64,000 nucleotides of DNA from Azoarcus olearius. GTDB lineage: Bacteria > Pseudomonadota > Gammaproteobacteria > Burkholderiales > Rhodocyclaceae. The stretch lies in assembly GCF_001682385.1 (NCBI RefSeq), contig NZ_CP016210.1, forward strand, positions 372,001-436,000. The letters are read 5' to 3'. Positions 1-8,623 of the stretch are shown one piece after another. The notes beneath the pieces were generated by a model that saw only the letters and a list, made by a program, of their open reading frames with translations, was not told the origin of the DNA and did no database searches. Made by a program: the position numbers and the translations under genes. The stretch's first letter is position 1, and every line of letters begins with the position of its first letter.

Positions 1-268
1 CGAACTCGAGTCCGACTCGATCAAGGCGCTGCTGGACGAGGCCGAGGTGGAGCACGCTTCGGCGAAGGAGCTGATCCAGCAGATCGAAGGCATCGGTGCC
101 GACGATGCGCTGTTCGAGGCCAAGGTGACCGTGCTGGGCGAGTACGTCAGCCACCACATCCGCGAGGAAGAAGAGGAGTTGTTCCCCAAGCTTGTCGAGG
201 AGAAGGTGGACCTGCGCGAGGTGGGCGCGGCGATGGAGGAAAAGCGGAACGAGCTGGTCGCGCACTGA
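1..268 (+). CDS. Hemerythrin HHE-domain protein, C-terminal part
   Basis: The open frame runs in from the window edge (codons from base 2), so the N-terminus is missing. The visible 88 residues are helical and acidic, with a His-His pair followed by a Glu-rich run (HHIREEEEELFP) and an earlier His in EHASAKEL. This is the layout of the HHE cation-binding (hemerythrin-like) domain, whose His and Glu residues hold a di-iron centre that binds O2 or senses redox state. A GTG at 47 could be read as a start but would cut off one helix, so I take the gene as truncated by the window. The family is recognised from its metal-ligand pattern only. Confidence 0.75.
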   Translation, partial: ELESDSIKALLDEAEVEHASAKELIQQIEGIGADDALFEAKVTVLGEYVSHHIREEEEELFPKLVEEKVDLREVGAAMEEKRNELVAH

Positions 269-292
269 CCGCCCGTTCCTGCCCGCCGGGGT

Positions 293-1621
293 TCAGAGAT
301 GGACGATCTGAGGCTGCTGCGCCGTGGTGTAGGCCGCTGCCAGATGGGCGCGCGTCTCCTTGTAGCGCGCCCAGTCGAAGCGGCGCAGGAAGCCGACGGC
401 GGCTTCCGCGCCGCGCCGGAACAGGTCGAGCTTGGCCTCGTCGGGCATCTCGAACTTCAGCCAGTCGTGGTCCGCGGTGTCGATGCAGGCCACCAGTTGC
501 TTGAAGTCGGGGTTGCGGCGGATGAACTCGTAGTCCAGGCAGTGGCGCGCGGAGTTGAAGGTCTGCGTGATCAGCTTGGCGAGCTTGTTCACATCGTGGC
601 TGCGTTCGTCCCACTGCAGCTTCACGCCGAAGGTGGGCCGTGCCGGCACCTTGTTGGGGCGGTGGAACACGTCGATCGGGAAGTTGGACAGCACGCCGCC
701 ATCGACGAACACCGCGCGCGGCGGCGGAAAGCGTGCGGGCTTCAGATCGTCGTCGCCCATCCCCGCGAGGTCGCGCCACAGCGCCTCGTGGGCGGCGTCG
801 CGGATGCGGATCGGCCTGGTCACCGGCTTGAAGAACACCGGGATCGACATCGAGCAGCGCACGTAGTCGGCCGGGTTCACCTGGTCCGGCTCGTCCCAGT
901 ACAGCGCGGCCATGCAGGGAAATTCCACCTTGGTCTCGGTCGCCACGTCGGCCGCCACCACGCACAGGTAGTCCGCCGCCGGATCGAGCGGCGCCAGCCG
1001 CGCTTCGCCGCGCAGCTGGGACTCGCGCTGCGGGCTGTCCTCGCGCAGGTGCCAGCCGGCCGGCGTGGTCGCCATCCGCGCGCGCAGCTGCGCGGTGGTG
1101 TGGACGCCGTGGGCCCGCAGCACGTCCTCGGTCAGCCAGCGGTGGAAGCGGTCGCCGCGGTTCAGCCCGATCATCTCGTCCAGGTTGTCGAGGATCTGCA
1201 TGCCCTTCCACGCCAGCTTGGCCAGCCCCGGGCGCTTGAGCAGGGTGTCGATGAAGTCGGCCGCATCCTCGTCGTCGTCGTCCTTGCCGTCGATGAAATC
1301 CGCCATCGGCATGTTGGCGACGATCTCGATCAGGCGGTCGCTCTTGGCGGCGGCGGGCACGTCGAGCGCGGCCAGCGCCAGCGCGGTGATCGAGCCGGCC
1401 GACGCGCCGCCGAGGCCGACGAAGCGCAGCCCGGCCTTTTCCAGCACGTGGATGTAGCCGAGCAGCGCGACACCGAGCACGCCGCCGCCCTCCATCACCA
1501 GGTCGACGTACTGGTAGCCCTCGCCGTCCAGCGTGTCGCTGTAGCGGCGGCGGTCCAGCCCTTCGGCGGTCATTGCCGCCAGCGCCGCGTCCGCCGCGCG
1601 GTGAAAGTCTGCTGCGTTCAT
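293..1621 (-). CDS. Patatin-like phospholipase family protein
   Basis: 442 residues. A glycine-rich oxyanion-hole loop (EGGGVLG, about 44-50) precedes the nucleophile elbow GASAGS with Ser74, and the catalytic Asp lies in the DGG motif at 307-309. This is the Ser-Asp dyad of patatin lipid acyl hydrolases. There is no signal peptide, so it is probably cytoplasmic or a peripheral membrane protein. An acidic stretch (DGKDDDDEDAADF, 111-123) after the elbow is unusual. The gene is divergent from a second, unrelated-length patatin gene starting at 1716, with under 100 bases between them. Substrate cannot be read from sequence. Confidence 0.9.
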   Translation of the reverse strand: MNAADFHRAADAALAAMTAEGLDRRRYSDTLDGEGYQYVDLVMEGGGVLGVALLGYIHVLEKAGLRFVGLGGASAGSITALALAALDVPAAAKSDRLIEIVANMPMADFIDGKDDDDEDAADFIDTLLKRPGLAKLAWKGMQILDNLDEMIGLNRGDRFHRWLTEDVLRAHGVHTTAQLRARMATTPAGWHLREDSPQRESQLRGEARLAPLDPAADYLCVVAADVATETKVEFPCMAALYWDEPDQVNPADYVRCSMSIPVFFKPVTRPIRIRDAAHEALWRDLAGMGDDDLKPARFPPPRAVFVDGGVLSNFPIDVFHRPNKVPARPTFGVKLQWDERSHDVNKLAKLITQTFNSARHCLDYEFIRRNPDFKQLVACIDTADHDWLKFEMPDEAKLDLFRRGAEAAVGFLRRFDWARYKETRAHLAAAYTTAQQPQIVHL

Positions 1622-1715
1622 CTTCGTCTCCCTCCCCAGGGGGCCGGCGGGTGCCGGCGCCTTACCCGTTCAACATAGACCCGGGCAGCCGGAAGGCAAC
1701 CGGAGGATGGAAGTC

Positions 1716-2813
1716 ATGAACCACACCGAACCGCTCCCCGTCGCGCTGATCCTGGGCGGTGGCCTCGCCCTCGGCGCCTACCAGGCCGGCGTGCTCGCCG
1801 CGCTCGAAACCTCGCGCGAGGTGCGCATCGTCGCCGTTACCGGGGCCTCGATCGGCGCCATCAACGGCGCCCTGCTGGCCGGCAACCGGCCGGCCGAGCG
1901 GGTGAACCGCCTGCGCGGCTTCTGGGACCGGGTGACGACCGACCTTGCGCCCGGCTGGTTAGAACCCGCCGGGCGCACCGGCCCCTTTCGCCACGCCCGC
2001 AACTGGGTGAACACGCTGGGCACGCATCTGGCCGGCGCACGCGGGCTGTATCGCCCGCGCATCTTTTTCGATAGCGGGCCGAGCGCGGTGCCGAGCTTCT
2101 ATGATTCCTCGCTCGCCGCGGCGACGCTGGCGCAGCTGGTGGATTTCGACGTGCTCAACGGCGGCGCGGTGCGCTACTGCGCGGTGGCGACCGACGTCGA
2201 AACCGCGGCGGCGGTGCCGTTCGACACCGCCGCCGGCGTCCGCATCGGCATTCCGCACCTGCTCGCGTCCTCCGCCCTGATGCCGTCCTTCGCCCCGGTG
2301 GCGATCGACGGCCGCCTGTACGCGGACGGCGGGCTCGCAGCGAACGCGCCACTGGAGCTGTTCCTGTCGTCGGCGCGGGTGGGGCCGCTGCCGCCGCTGT
2401 GCATCCTGATCGACCTGTTCGCGCCGCAGTCGCCCCCGCCGCGCACGCTGGAAGCCGCGATGGCGCGCGGCAGCGACCTGAAATTTGCCGCGCAGACCCG
2501 CCTGCGGCTGGAGGCGATCGAACGCGAACGCAGCCTGGAGGCGGCGCTCGCACTGCCGGCGGCGGACGCGGCGGACGAGGGGCCGGCAGGCGCGGCGCCC
2601 GGCACCGAGCTGATCTATCTCAGCTACCGGCCGCTGGCGCACGACGCGGGTTCGGAAAAGCAGTACGACTTCTCGCGCCCCACACTGGCCGACCGCTGGC
2701 AGCGGGGCGAGGACGATGCCGCCGAGGTGCTGCGGATGGTGGCGGCGGTGGCGCCGGCGGCGGGGGCGCAGCCGGGGCTGCGCATCCACCGCTGCGGCGC
2801 CTGGGTGCGCTAG
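1716..2813 (+). CDS. Patatin-like phospholipase family protein
   Basis: 365 residues from the ATG at 1716. That start is preferred because a GGAGG at 1702-1706 sits 9 bases before it, whereas the in-frame ATG at 1707 directly abuts the ribosome site. Counting from 1707, the GGGLALG oxyanion loop is at 18-24, the nucleophile elbow GASIGA has Ser48, and DGG is at 207-209, so the Ser-Asp dyad is intact (subtract 3 for the preferred start). It is a shorter relative of the divergent neighbour and probably also a lipid acyl hydrolase of unknown substrate. The C-terminal third is rich in Ala and Glu and resembles the extended tail of bacterial patatins. Confidence 0.9.
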   Translation: MNHTEPLPVALILGGGLALGAYQAGVLAALETSREVRIVAVTGASIGAINGALLAGNRPAERVNRLRGFWDRVTTDLAPGWLEPAGRTGPFRHARNWVNTLGTHLAGARGLYRPRIFFDSGPSAVPSFYDSSLAAATLAQLVDFDVLNGGAVRYCAVATDVETAAAVPFDTAAGVRIGIPHLLASSALMPSFAPVAIDGRLYADGGLAANAPLELFLSSARVGPLPPLCILIDLFAPQSPPPRTLEAAMARGSDLKFAAQTRLRLEAIERERSLEAALALPAADAADEGPAGAAPGTELIYLSYRPLAHDAGSEKQYDFSRPTLADRWQRGEDDAAEVLRMVAAVAPAAGAQPGLRIHRCGAWVR

Positions 2814-2823
2814 CGCGGGGCCG

Positions 2824-3402
2824 TCATTCCTTGCCCACGCGATCGCGCAGCGTGCGCGCCATGCCCAGGTGTTTTTCCAGGGCCGGCACGTACTTGGCGG
2901 CGTAGGCCTTGATCTCCGGGTCCTTCGCCTTGCTGGCGGCCTCGCGGAACAGCTCCAGCGTCTTCTCGTGGGCATTCACACCGATGCGCGACGCATACAT
3001 CTTGTCGAAGGTCTCGCCGCTGACGGCCTTCAACGCGGTCAGCTCGGTGCGCTGCATGATCGAGCCCTCGTCCGGCAGCGTGAACCCCTTGCGCGTGGCC
3101 AGCGTCACCAACTCGCGGTGCGCCTTGGTGTGATCCTCGATCATCTGCTTCGCAAAGGTCTTCACTTCCGCGCTGGTGGCCTTTTCCTCGGCCAGCCGGC
3201 TGCCCTCGATTTCCACCTGCCCGGCCTGCGAGGCGTTTTCGAGGAAATCGCGGTCCTCGCTGGCGAGCCTGTTGTCCATGCGCCGTTCGCTGCTCTTGTC
3301 GCCGGTGGGGGCGGGGGGATAGCTGCTCTGGGCCAGCGCGCCGGTGGCGAACAGCGCGGCACAGGCGACGAGGGCGTGACGGGTGAGTCGGGTTGCGCTC
3401 AT
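2824..3402 (-). CDS. DUF4142 exported protein
   Basis: 192 residues. The first about 24 form a signal peptide ending ALA-Q, so the protein is exported to the periplasm. The mature part has the DUF4142 pattern: a helical bundle with EDRDFLENASQAGQVEIEG, a conserved AEVKTFAKQMIEDHTKAH segment, and a final long helix. DUF4142 proteins are ferritin-like four-helix bundles of unknown function, often stress-induced. The start at 3402 is chosen over longer frames because it gives a signal peptide and has GGAGGAG about 5 bases upstream. It converges on the patatin gene with about 10 bases between the stops. Confidence 0.88.
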   Translation of the reverse strand: MSATRLTRHALVACAALFATGALAQSSYPPAPTGDKSSERRMDNRLASEDRDFLENASQAGQVEIEGSRLAEEKATSAEVKTFAKQMIEDHTKAHRELVTLATRKGFTLPDEGSIMQRTELTALKAVSGETFDKMYASRIGVNAHEKTLELFREAASKAKDPEIKAYAAKYVPALEKHLGMARTLRDRVGKE

Positions 3403-3705
3403 GGTCTCCTCCGTGATGAGGTGGGACAGGGATGGGCACCGCCGCAAGTGGTCGGTGCCGTGCGCCCTTGCCGGCAAGCGCCATGCCCGCCGCCGCGCAC
3501 CCCGGAAATCGCGCCGCAGCGCAGACCTGGCGCGGCCTTGGCGGCGGCGCGCGGTGCGTGTACAACTTGCAGGGGCCACGTAAGCGCTACATCGCGCGCT
3601 GCGCCATCCCCGCCCGCGCGGGTAGACTGGCGTGTCTTGCGCAAGCACCCGTCGGCGGCCAGCCGACCCCGGCATCCTCAACCCTGCGATCAGGAGCGCG
3701 CCACG

Positions 3706-4485
3706 ATGAGCGACCACCCGCCATGTGCCGGCTGCAGCGGCCAGCCGCTGGCGTTCGGATTCAGCTACGCCTACCAGCCGATCGTCGATCTTGCGGCGCG
3801 CCAGATCTTTGCCCACGAGGCGCTGGTGCGCGGCCCGGCCGGCGAGGGCGCGGGCACCGTGCTGGCGCAGGTCAATGCCGACAACCGCTACCGCTTCGAC
3901 CAGGCCTGCCGGGTGCGGGCGATCGAAACCGCGGCGCGGCTGGGCATGCAGTCGCGGCTGTCGATCAACTTCCTGCCCAACGCCATCCAGCGTCCCGACC
4001 TGTGCATCCGTTCGACGCTGGAGGCGGCGCGCCTTCACGGCTTTCCGCTGGAGCGCATCATCTTCGAGAGCGTGGAGGGCGAGCGCATCGCCGACGCGCG
4101 CTGGTTGGCCGAGGTGTTCCGCGAATGGCAGCACCACGGCTTTCTGACCGCGATCGACGATTTCGGCGCCGGCTACGCCGGCCTCAACCTGCTGGCCGAT
4201 TTCCAGCCCGACCTGGTCAAGCTCGACATGGGGCTGGTGCGCGCGGTGCACCGTCATCCGGCGCGCCAGGCCATCGTGCGCGGCGTCGCGCGGATCTGCG
4301 AGGAACTCGACATCCCGGTGGTGGCCGAGGGCGTGGAGGAACTCGATGAGGCGCGCTGCCTCAGCGACGCCGGCATCCGGTTGATGCAGGGCTTCCTGTT
4401 CTGCCGTCCCTTGTTCGAAGGCGTGGGCGAGGCCGCCACGCTCGCGTGGCCCGCGCTTGCGCCGCAGGCCGGAGGACGGCAGTGA
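3706..4485 (+). CDS. EAL-domain c-di-GMP phosphodiesterase
   Basis: 259 residues, essentially one EAL domain. The signature EAL is at 38-40, followed by NFLP (Asn88), the FES glutamate (121), DDFGAGY at 151-157, the lysine of VKLD (172), AEGVE (207-211) and the QG pair (228-229). These are the metal- and substrate-binding residues, so it should hydrolyse c-di-GMP. The N-terminus has a short CAGC pair but no sensor domain. Its stop overlaps the GTG of a diguanylate cyclase gene (GTGA overlap), so hydrolase and synthase are translationally coupled and may form one signalling unit. Confidence 0.93.
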   Translation: MSDHPPCAGCSGQPLAFGFSYAYQPIVDLAARQIFAHEALVRGPAGEGAGTVLAQVNADNRYRFDQACRVRAIETAARLGMQSRLSINFLPNAIQRPDLCIRSTLEAARLHGFPLERIIFESVEGERIADARWLAEVFREWQHHGFLTAIDDFGAGYAGLNLLADFQPDLVKLDMGLVRAVHRHPARQAIVRGVARICEELDIPVVAEGVEELDEARCLSDAGIRLMQGFLFCRPLFEGVGEAATLAWPALAPQAGGRQ

Positions 4486-5744
4486 GCAGCCAGCGCGAGA
4501 AACTGCTCGAAGCCGCGGTTGCACAGTCGTTCAACGCGGTCGTGATCACCGACGCCCGCCTGGATGGCGGCGGCCCCCACATCGTCTATGTGAATCGCGC
4601 CTTCTGCGAGATGACCGGCTATGCGGCGGAGGACCTGATCGGCCAGTCGCCGCGCATCCTGCAGGGACCGGACACCGACCCCGAGGTGATCGACCGCCTG
4701 CGCACGGCGCTGCGCAGCGGCAGCTTCTTCGAGGGCGCGACGGTGAATTACCGGCGCGACGGTTCGGCCTACGACGTGGAGTGGAACATCTCGCCGGTGC
4801 GTGACGACGGCGGTGAGCTGAGCCACTTCGTCTCGGTGCAGCACAACATCAGCGACAAGATGCGGATGCGGCGCGAGCGCGACCTGCTCGCGCAGGCGCT
4901 CAACGTCGCAAGCGATCCGATCATCGTCACCGACCGCGGCGGCGCCATCGTCTTCGTCAATCAGGCGTTCGAGCGCCTGACCGGCTACCCCGCCGACGAG
5001 ATGCTCGGCCGCACGCCCGCAGTGCTGCGCTCGGGCGCGCACGACGCGGCCTTCTACAGCGGGCTGTATGCCGCCCTCGCGCGCGGACGGCCGTTCCGCG
5101 CCACCTTCACCAACCGGCGCAAGGACGGCTCGCTGTTCCATGCCGAGCAGAGCATCGCCCCGCTGTGCGACGGCGAAGGCGAGGTCACCCATTTCGTCAG
5201 CGTCAGCAAGGACCTCACCGAGCGCATCGAGCGCGAGCGCGCGCTGCAGGAGATCGCCAGCCGCGATCCGCTCACCGGGCTCTACAACCGCCGCGCCGGC
5301 GAACAGGCGCTGGAACTCCAGGTGCAGGCCGCCCATGCGGAGGGCACGGCGCTCAGCCTCATCATCGGTGACATCGACCACTTCAAGTCGATCAACGACC
5401 GTCACGGCCATCCGGCGGGCGACCGTGTGCTGGCCGGCGTGGGCGAGGCGCTGCGGGGCGCGGTGCGGTCGCGCGATCTGGCGGTGCGCTGGGGCGGGGA
5501 GGAATTCGTGGTGCTGGTGCCCGAGTGTGGCGCGGCGCGCGCGCTGGAACTGGCGGAGCGACTGCGCAGCAGCGTGGCGGGCTTGCAGTTTCCCGCCGTC
5601 GGCCGGGTGACGATGTCGCTCGGGCTGGCCACGCTGGTCGCGGGCGAAACCGCGGCGGGCCTGGTGATGCGCGCCGACCGCGCGCTGTACCGCGCCAAGC
5701 ACGGCGGGCGCGACCGGGTGGAGACCGCAGCCGCGCTGGATTGA
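4482..5744 (+). CDS. PAS-PAS-GGDEF diguanylate cyclase
   Basis: 420 residues from GTG at 4482, with GGAGGA 5 bases upstream. Two PAS domains span about 10-125 and 140-250. Each has the N-R/Q-AF-E-TGY core and a PAC-like segment. A GGDEF domain follows with RDPLTGLYNRR (261-271), DIDHFKSIND (297-306) and the active site GGEEF (338-342). An RxxD inhibitory site (RSRD, 329-332) lies five residues before GGEEF, so product inhibition is expected. There are no membrane segments, which points to a cytoplasmic sensor. It overlaps the upstream EAL gene by four bases. Confidence 0.95.
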   Translation: MSSQREKLLEAAVAQSFNAVVITDARLDGGGPHIVYVNRAFCEMTGYAAEDLIGQSPRILQGPDTDPEVIDRLRTALRSGSFFEGATVNYRRDGSAYDVEWNISPVRDDGGELSHFVSVQHNISDKMRMRRERDLLAQALNVASDPIIVTDRGGAIVFVNQAFERLTGYPADEMLGRTPAVLRSGAHDAAFYSGLYAALARGRPFRATFTNRRKDGSLFHAEQSIAPLCDGEGEVTHFVSVSKDLTERIERERALQEIASRDPLTGLYNRRAGEQALELQVQAAHAEGTALSLIIGDIDHFKSINDRHGHPAGDRVLAGVGEALRGAVRSRDLAVRWGGEEFVVLVPECGAARALELAERLRSSVAGLQFPAVGRVTMSLGLATLVAGETAAGLVMRADRALYRAKHGGRDRVETAAALD

Positions 5745-5746
5745 GC

Positions 5747-5765
5747 GGGGCGGCGGTGCCGCCCC
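5747..5765. terminator. GC hairpin between convergent genes
   Basis: GGGGCGGC and GCCGCCCC form an 8-bp perfect stem with a 3-base loop just after the diguanylate cyclase stop, in the 35 bases between convergent genes. No U-run follows on either strand, so this is a hairpin that could help end transcription from both sides rather than a classical intrinsic terminator. Confidence 0.4.
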
Positions 5766-5779
5766 TGGGCAAGACAGGA

Positions 5780-6352
5780 TCAGCCGGCGCGGCGGCGGTC
5801 GGCGAAGTCGATATGGCGCACGTTCTGGCGGCGCTCGACCAGCGGGCGGTCCGCATAGTCGGCACTGGCCGCGGTCCTGTCCGCGGTACGGGGCATGTAG
5901 CCGGTGAGCGTGCCCATGCTCGCCTGCGCCATGCCGATGATGTCGAACCACGCCCGCGTCAGTGCCATCAGCCGCTGCGCGCTGTCCTCCGACAGCGGTT
6001 CGGGGCCGGCGGCCATCTCCGCGCCGCCCGCGTCGGTGGACTTGCGCATGCCCATCTCGGCGATCGCCAGGTTGGACATGTCGTTGGTCAGGCGCAGCAG
6101 GCGTTCGCGCAGCGCCACGTTGAGCGTGTTGATCCGCACCACGGTCTGCATCGTGGGGCGGAAGTCGCCGCTGGCTTCGAGCGGGTCACGCCACTGGCAG
6201 GCTTCGTCGTCGCGCGGGCAGGCCTCGTGGAAGTCCTGCGCGGTCTGTACCTGGATTTCCCACGAGATCACGGTCGCGCCGGTCTCGTCGTAAGGCGGGA
6301 AGAACTCGTAGCCCTGGTGTTCGAGCCCGGGCGGGTTGCTCGTTGCGCGCAT
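5780..6352 (-). CDS. Hypothetical protein, mostly helical
   Basis: 190 residues from the ATG at 6352, with a GAGGAG ribosome site about 9 bases upstream. I do not recognise a family. The N-terminal 60 residues are mixed (FPPYDETGATVISWEIQVQ). The middle (about 65-155) is predicted helical and Met/Leu-rich (NTLNVALRERLLRLTNDMSNL, ALTRAWFDIIGMAQASM). The C-terminus is short, charged and Arg-rich. There is no signal peptide or membrane helix. The helical middle is vaguely phasin-like, but that is a weak impression only. It is divergent from the phosphate-binding gene. Confidence 0.7.
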   Translation of the reverse strand: MRATSNPPGLEHQGYEFFPPYDETGATVISWEIQVQTAQDFHEACPRDDEACQWRDPLEASGDFRPTMQTVVRINTLNVALRERLLRLTNDMSNLAIAEMGMRKSTDAGGAEMAAGPEPLSEDSAQRLMALTRAWFDIIGMAQASMGTLTGYMPRTADRTAASADYADRPLVERRQNVRHIDFADRRRAG

Positions 6353-6578
6353 GGTGTGGTCTCCTCGTCTGGGTTTATGTGTCGATGCCGCTGTCCTTGC
6401 CCAAACCGGGCGCAGAGGCATCGCGTTTCAAGAATAGGAGATTCGCGTGCACTTTTCCGGCTGTCTGCGGCTTTGCATTAGCGGGTTACGAAATAGCCCG
6501 CCATCGCGCCGTTTGCGCCGGCTGCGGGGCGTGCCGGCACGGCAGGCGACGGCCCGCGGGCCGGCGTGGACCGCCGCG

Positions 6579-6596
6579 CTGTAACGCCGCGGTAAC
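6579..6596 (+). promoter_or_regulatory. Candidate Pho box upstream of pstS-like gene
   Basis: CTGTAAC, four bases, CGGTAAC: two 7-base direct repeats with an 11-base period, the architecture of a PhoB site (E. coli consensus CTGTCAT-N4-CTGTCAT). It ends 49 bases before the ATG of the phosphate-binding gene at 6646, a suitable place for activation. The match is by eye; related species may use a slightly different consensus. Confidence 0.5.
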
Positions 6597-6645
6597 AGAT
6601 CGCGGGCAGCATCGCCGCCCCTGTGTTTTCCGCTGGTCTGCGCCG

Positions 6646-7689
6646 ATGGCGATCCGTTTCCTGCTGCTGTTGAGCCTTGCCTGGAGTGCCTGCGTCGCGG
6701 CCGCCCCCGATGTGCTGCGCGGGGCGGGCTCGTCGGCCGCCCAGCCGGTGTATGCCGCGTGGGCCGCGGCCTACGCCGCCACGCATGGCACGGTGCTGGA
6801 ATACGACCCCGCGGGCTCCGGCGCCGGCATCAAGAAGCTGCTCGCGGCCGAGGTCGATTTCGGCGCTTCGGACCTGGTGCCCGACGCGGCCGCGCTGCAG
6901 GGGCGCGACATCGTGGTGGTGCCCACCGCGGTTACCGGCGCAGTGCCGGTGATCAACCTGCCGGGCCTGCGCGGCGCGCTGCGGCTGGACGGCGCAACGC
7001 TGGCGGAGATATTCGCGGGCCGCATCCGGCGCTGGGACGACGCCGCGATTCGCCGTCTCAACCCCGGCCTGACCTTGCCCGAGCGCGCGATCGAGCGTGT
7101 GGTCCGCAGCGACAGTTCGGGCACCACCTGGAACTTCGCTGACTACCTCGCCAAGCTCAGCCCGCGCTGGCGTGCCGAATTCGGCGTGGCGGCGCGCTTC
7201 GACTGGGGCGAAGGCGTGATTGCGGCCAAGGGCAGCGGTGGCGTGGCCGAAGCGGTGGCGCGCACGCCGGGCGCGATCGGCTATGTGGATTACAACTACG
7301 TGGTGCGCCACGGCCTGCAGGCGGTGACGCTGCAGAACCGCGACGGCGCCTTCGTGCAGGCCGGCACCGACGGCTTCGCGGCCGCGCTGTCCGCCAGCCC
7401 CTGGCCGCGCAGCGGCGACTTCACCGCCACGCTGACCGACCAGCCCGGCGCCCGCAGCTGGCCGATCACGATGGGCACCTTCATCCTGGTGCCGCGCCAC
7501 GGCGGCGGAGACGGCGTGCGCCGCGCGCTGGCGTTCTTCACTTGGGCCTACCTCCACGGCGACGAGCTCATCCGCAGCAGCCACTTCGTCCGCCTGCCCG
7601 ACCGCGTGCAGGCCAAGGCCTTCCGCAGCCTCGCTGCCGTGACGGACGCGAATGGCACGCCGATCGGTTTCGGGGGGTTGGCGCGCTAG
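6646..7689 (+). CDS. pstS: Phosphate ABC transporter substrate-binding protein (PstS family)
   Basis: 347 residues with a signal peptide (about 1-20, ending CVAAA). Phosphate-binding loops typical of PstS are visible: GAGSSAAQPVY near the mature N-terminus, AGSGAGIKKL, FGASDL and SDSSGTTWNFADYL. It should be a periplasmic solute-binding protein delivering phosphate to a PstCAB permease, but no pstC, pstA, pstB or phoU follows. It may work with a permease encoded elsewhere, or act as a scavenging or sensory copy. The candidate Pho box just upstream fits phosphate-starvation control. Confidence 0.88.
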   Translation: MAIRFLLLLSLAWSACVAAAPDVLRGAGSSAAQPVYAAWAAAYAATHGTVLEYDPAGSGAGIKKLLAAEVDFGASDLVPDAAALQGRDIVVVPTAVTGAVPVINLPGLRGALRLDGATLAEIFAGRIRRWDDAAIRRLNPGLTLPERAIERVVRSDSSGTTWNFADYLAKLSPRWRAEFGVAARFDWGEGVIAAKGSGGVAEAVARTPGAIGYVDYNYVVRHGLQAVTLQNRDGAFVQAGTDGFAAALSASPWPRSGDFTATLTDQPGARSWPITMGTFILVPRHGGGDGVRRALAFFTWAYLHGDELIRSSHFVRLPDRVQAKAFRSLAAVTDANGTPIGFGGLAR

Positions 7690-7779
7690 AAGGCCTTGAA
7701 GTTGCGAACCGGCGACCGGTCGGGTGGCCGGGAGTCGCGGTCAGTTCACGCTAAGCAGTCGGCGCACCCTCGACACCCT

Positions 7780-7983
7780 CTAGGCGTAGGCGAAAGCGAT
7801 CGTCACCAGCACAGTGACCAGTGGAAGCAGGGCAACGAGATCGTGGTTGTGCTCGATAGGGCGGGGCGGGGGATAACGACCCAGCGTCAGCGCGCGCAGC
7901 ATGAGCCAGCCGGCCCCGTAGAGCACGGTGTGGAACAGGAATTCCAACAAGGCCTGGGCGAGTATCAGCAGGACTTCCAACAT
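7780..7983 (-). CDS. Small two-helix membrane protein, hypothetical
   Basis: 67 residues from the ATG at 7983. Residues 1-30 (MLEVLLILAQALLEFLFHTV onward) and 48-66 (LVALLPLVTVLVTIAFAYA) are hydrophobic membrane segments separated by a short polar loop rich in Pro and Arg. I recognise no family. A longer in-frame reading exists but its extra part lacks hydrophobic character. No clear ribosome site precedes the ATG, so the start is uncertain. Confidence 0.5.
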   Translation of the reverse strand: MLEVLLILAQALLEFLFHTVLYGAGWLMLRALTLGRYPPPRPIEHNHDLVALLPLVTVLVTIAFAYA

Positions 7984-8111
7984 GCGCGGGCGGAAGGGAA
8001 AGGTGACGGCGGAGGGCAATTCTATGCAGTCGTCTTGATCCCTGCCGTGTCCAGCGTCGCGGGCCCGCAGCAGCAGCGGGTCGCCCGTCAGCACGCGTGC
8101 GCGGCGCGCCC

Positions 8112-8117
8112 TATAAT
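8112..8117 (+). promoter_or_regulatory. Candidate -10 element (TATAAT) for cytochrome gene
   Basis: A perfect TATAAT in otherwise GC-rich DNA, about 35 bases before the cytochrome c' start. No good -35 is visible at the right spacing, so the promoter would need an activator or be an extended type. Confidence 0.4.
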
Positions 8118-8152
8118 CCGCCGCCAGTCCCCGCCTTCCACCCTGTTTCCGG

Positions 8153-8608
8153 ATGCCGCCCATGCCCCGCCCGCTGCTGCCTGCCTTGTTGATCCTGCTT
8201 ACGCTTGCCGGCTGTGGTCCGGTGGAAGACACCCGCCCGGGGCAGCCGGTGAAGCAGCGCCAGGAGGCGTTCAAGTCCATCCTGCGCAGCTTCGAGCCGA
8301 TGGGCGTGATGCTGCGCGACAACAAGTATCAGGCTGACAAGTTTGCTTCGCTCGCCGGCGAACTGGTCGCCAAGCGCGATGCGCCGTGGTCGCACTTCGG
8401 GCCCGACACGAATTACCCGCCGACCAAGGCCAAGGCGGCGGTGTGGAGCGAGGGTGAAACCTTCGAGCGCGAACGGCTCGCCTTCGTGGCCGCCACTGAT
8501 GCGCTGTTCGCCGCCGCCCAGACCCGCGATCAGGCGCAGGCCAAGGCGGCGTACGAGAAGGTCTACGGCAGCTGCAAGAGCTGCCACGACCGCTTCAAGG
8601 AAAAGTAA
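8153..8608 (+). CDS. Cytochrome c' (class II c-type) lipoprotein
   Basis: 151 residues. The N-terminus is a lipoprotein signal with the lipobox LTLAGC (Cys21), so the protein is probably anchored to a membrane facing the periplasm. The heme attachment motif CKSCH lies at the extreme C-terminus (141-145), as in cytochrome c' four-helix bundles. Such proteins bind NO or CO and protect against nitrosative stress, useful for a denitrifier. The ATGs at 8153 and 8162 are both possible; the first is kept. It converges on the NAT gene with 15 bases between. Confidence 0.85.
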   Translation: MPPMPRPLLPALLILLTLAGCGPVEDTRPGQPVKQRQEAFKSILRSFEPMGVMLRDNKYQADKFASLAGELVAKRDAPWSHFGPDTNYPPTKAKAAVWSEGETFERERLAFVAATDALFAAAQTRDQAQAKAAYEKVYGSCKSCHDRFKEK

Positions 8609-8623
8609 GCGACCCGCCGGCGC

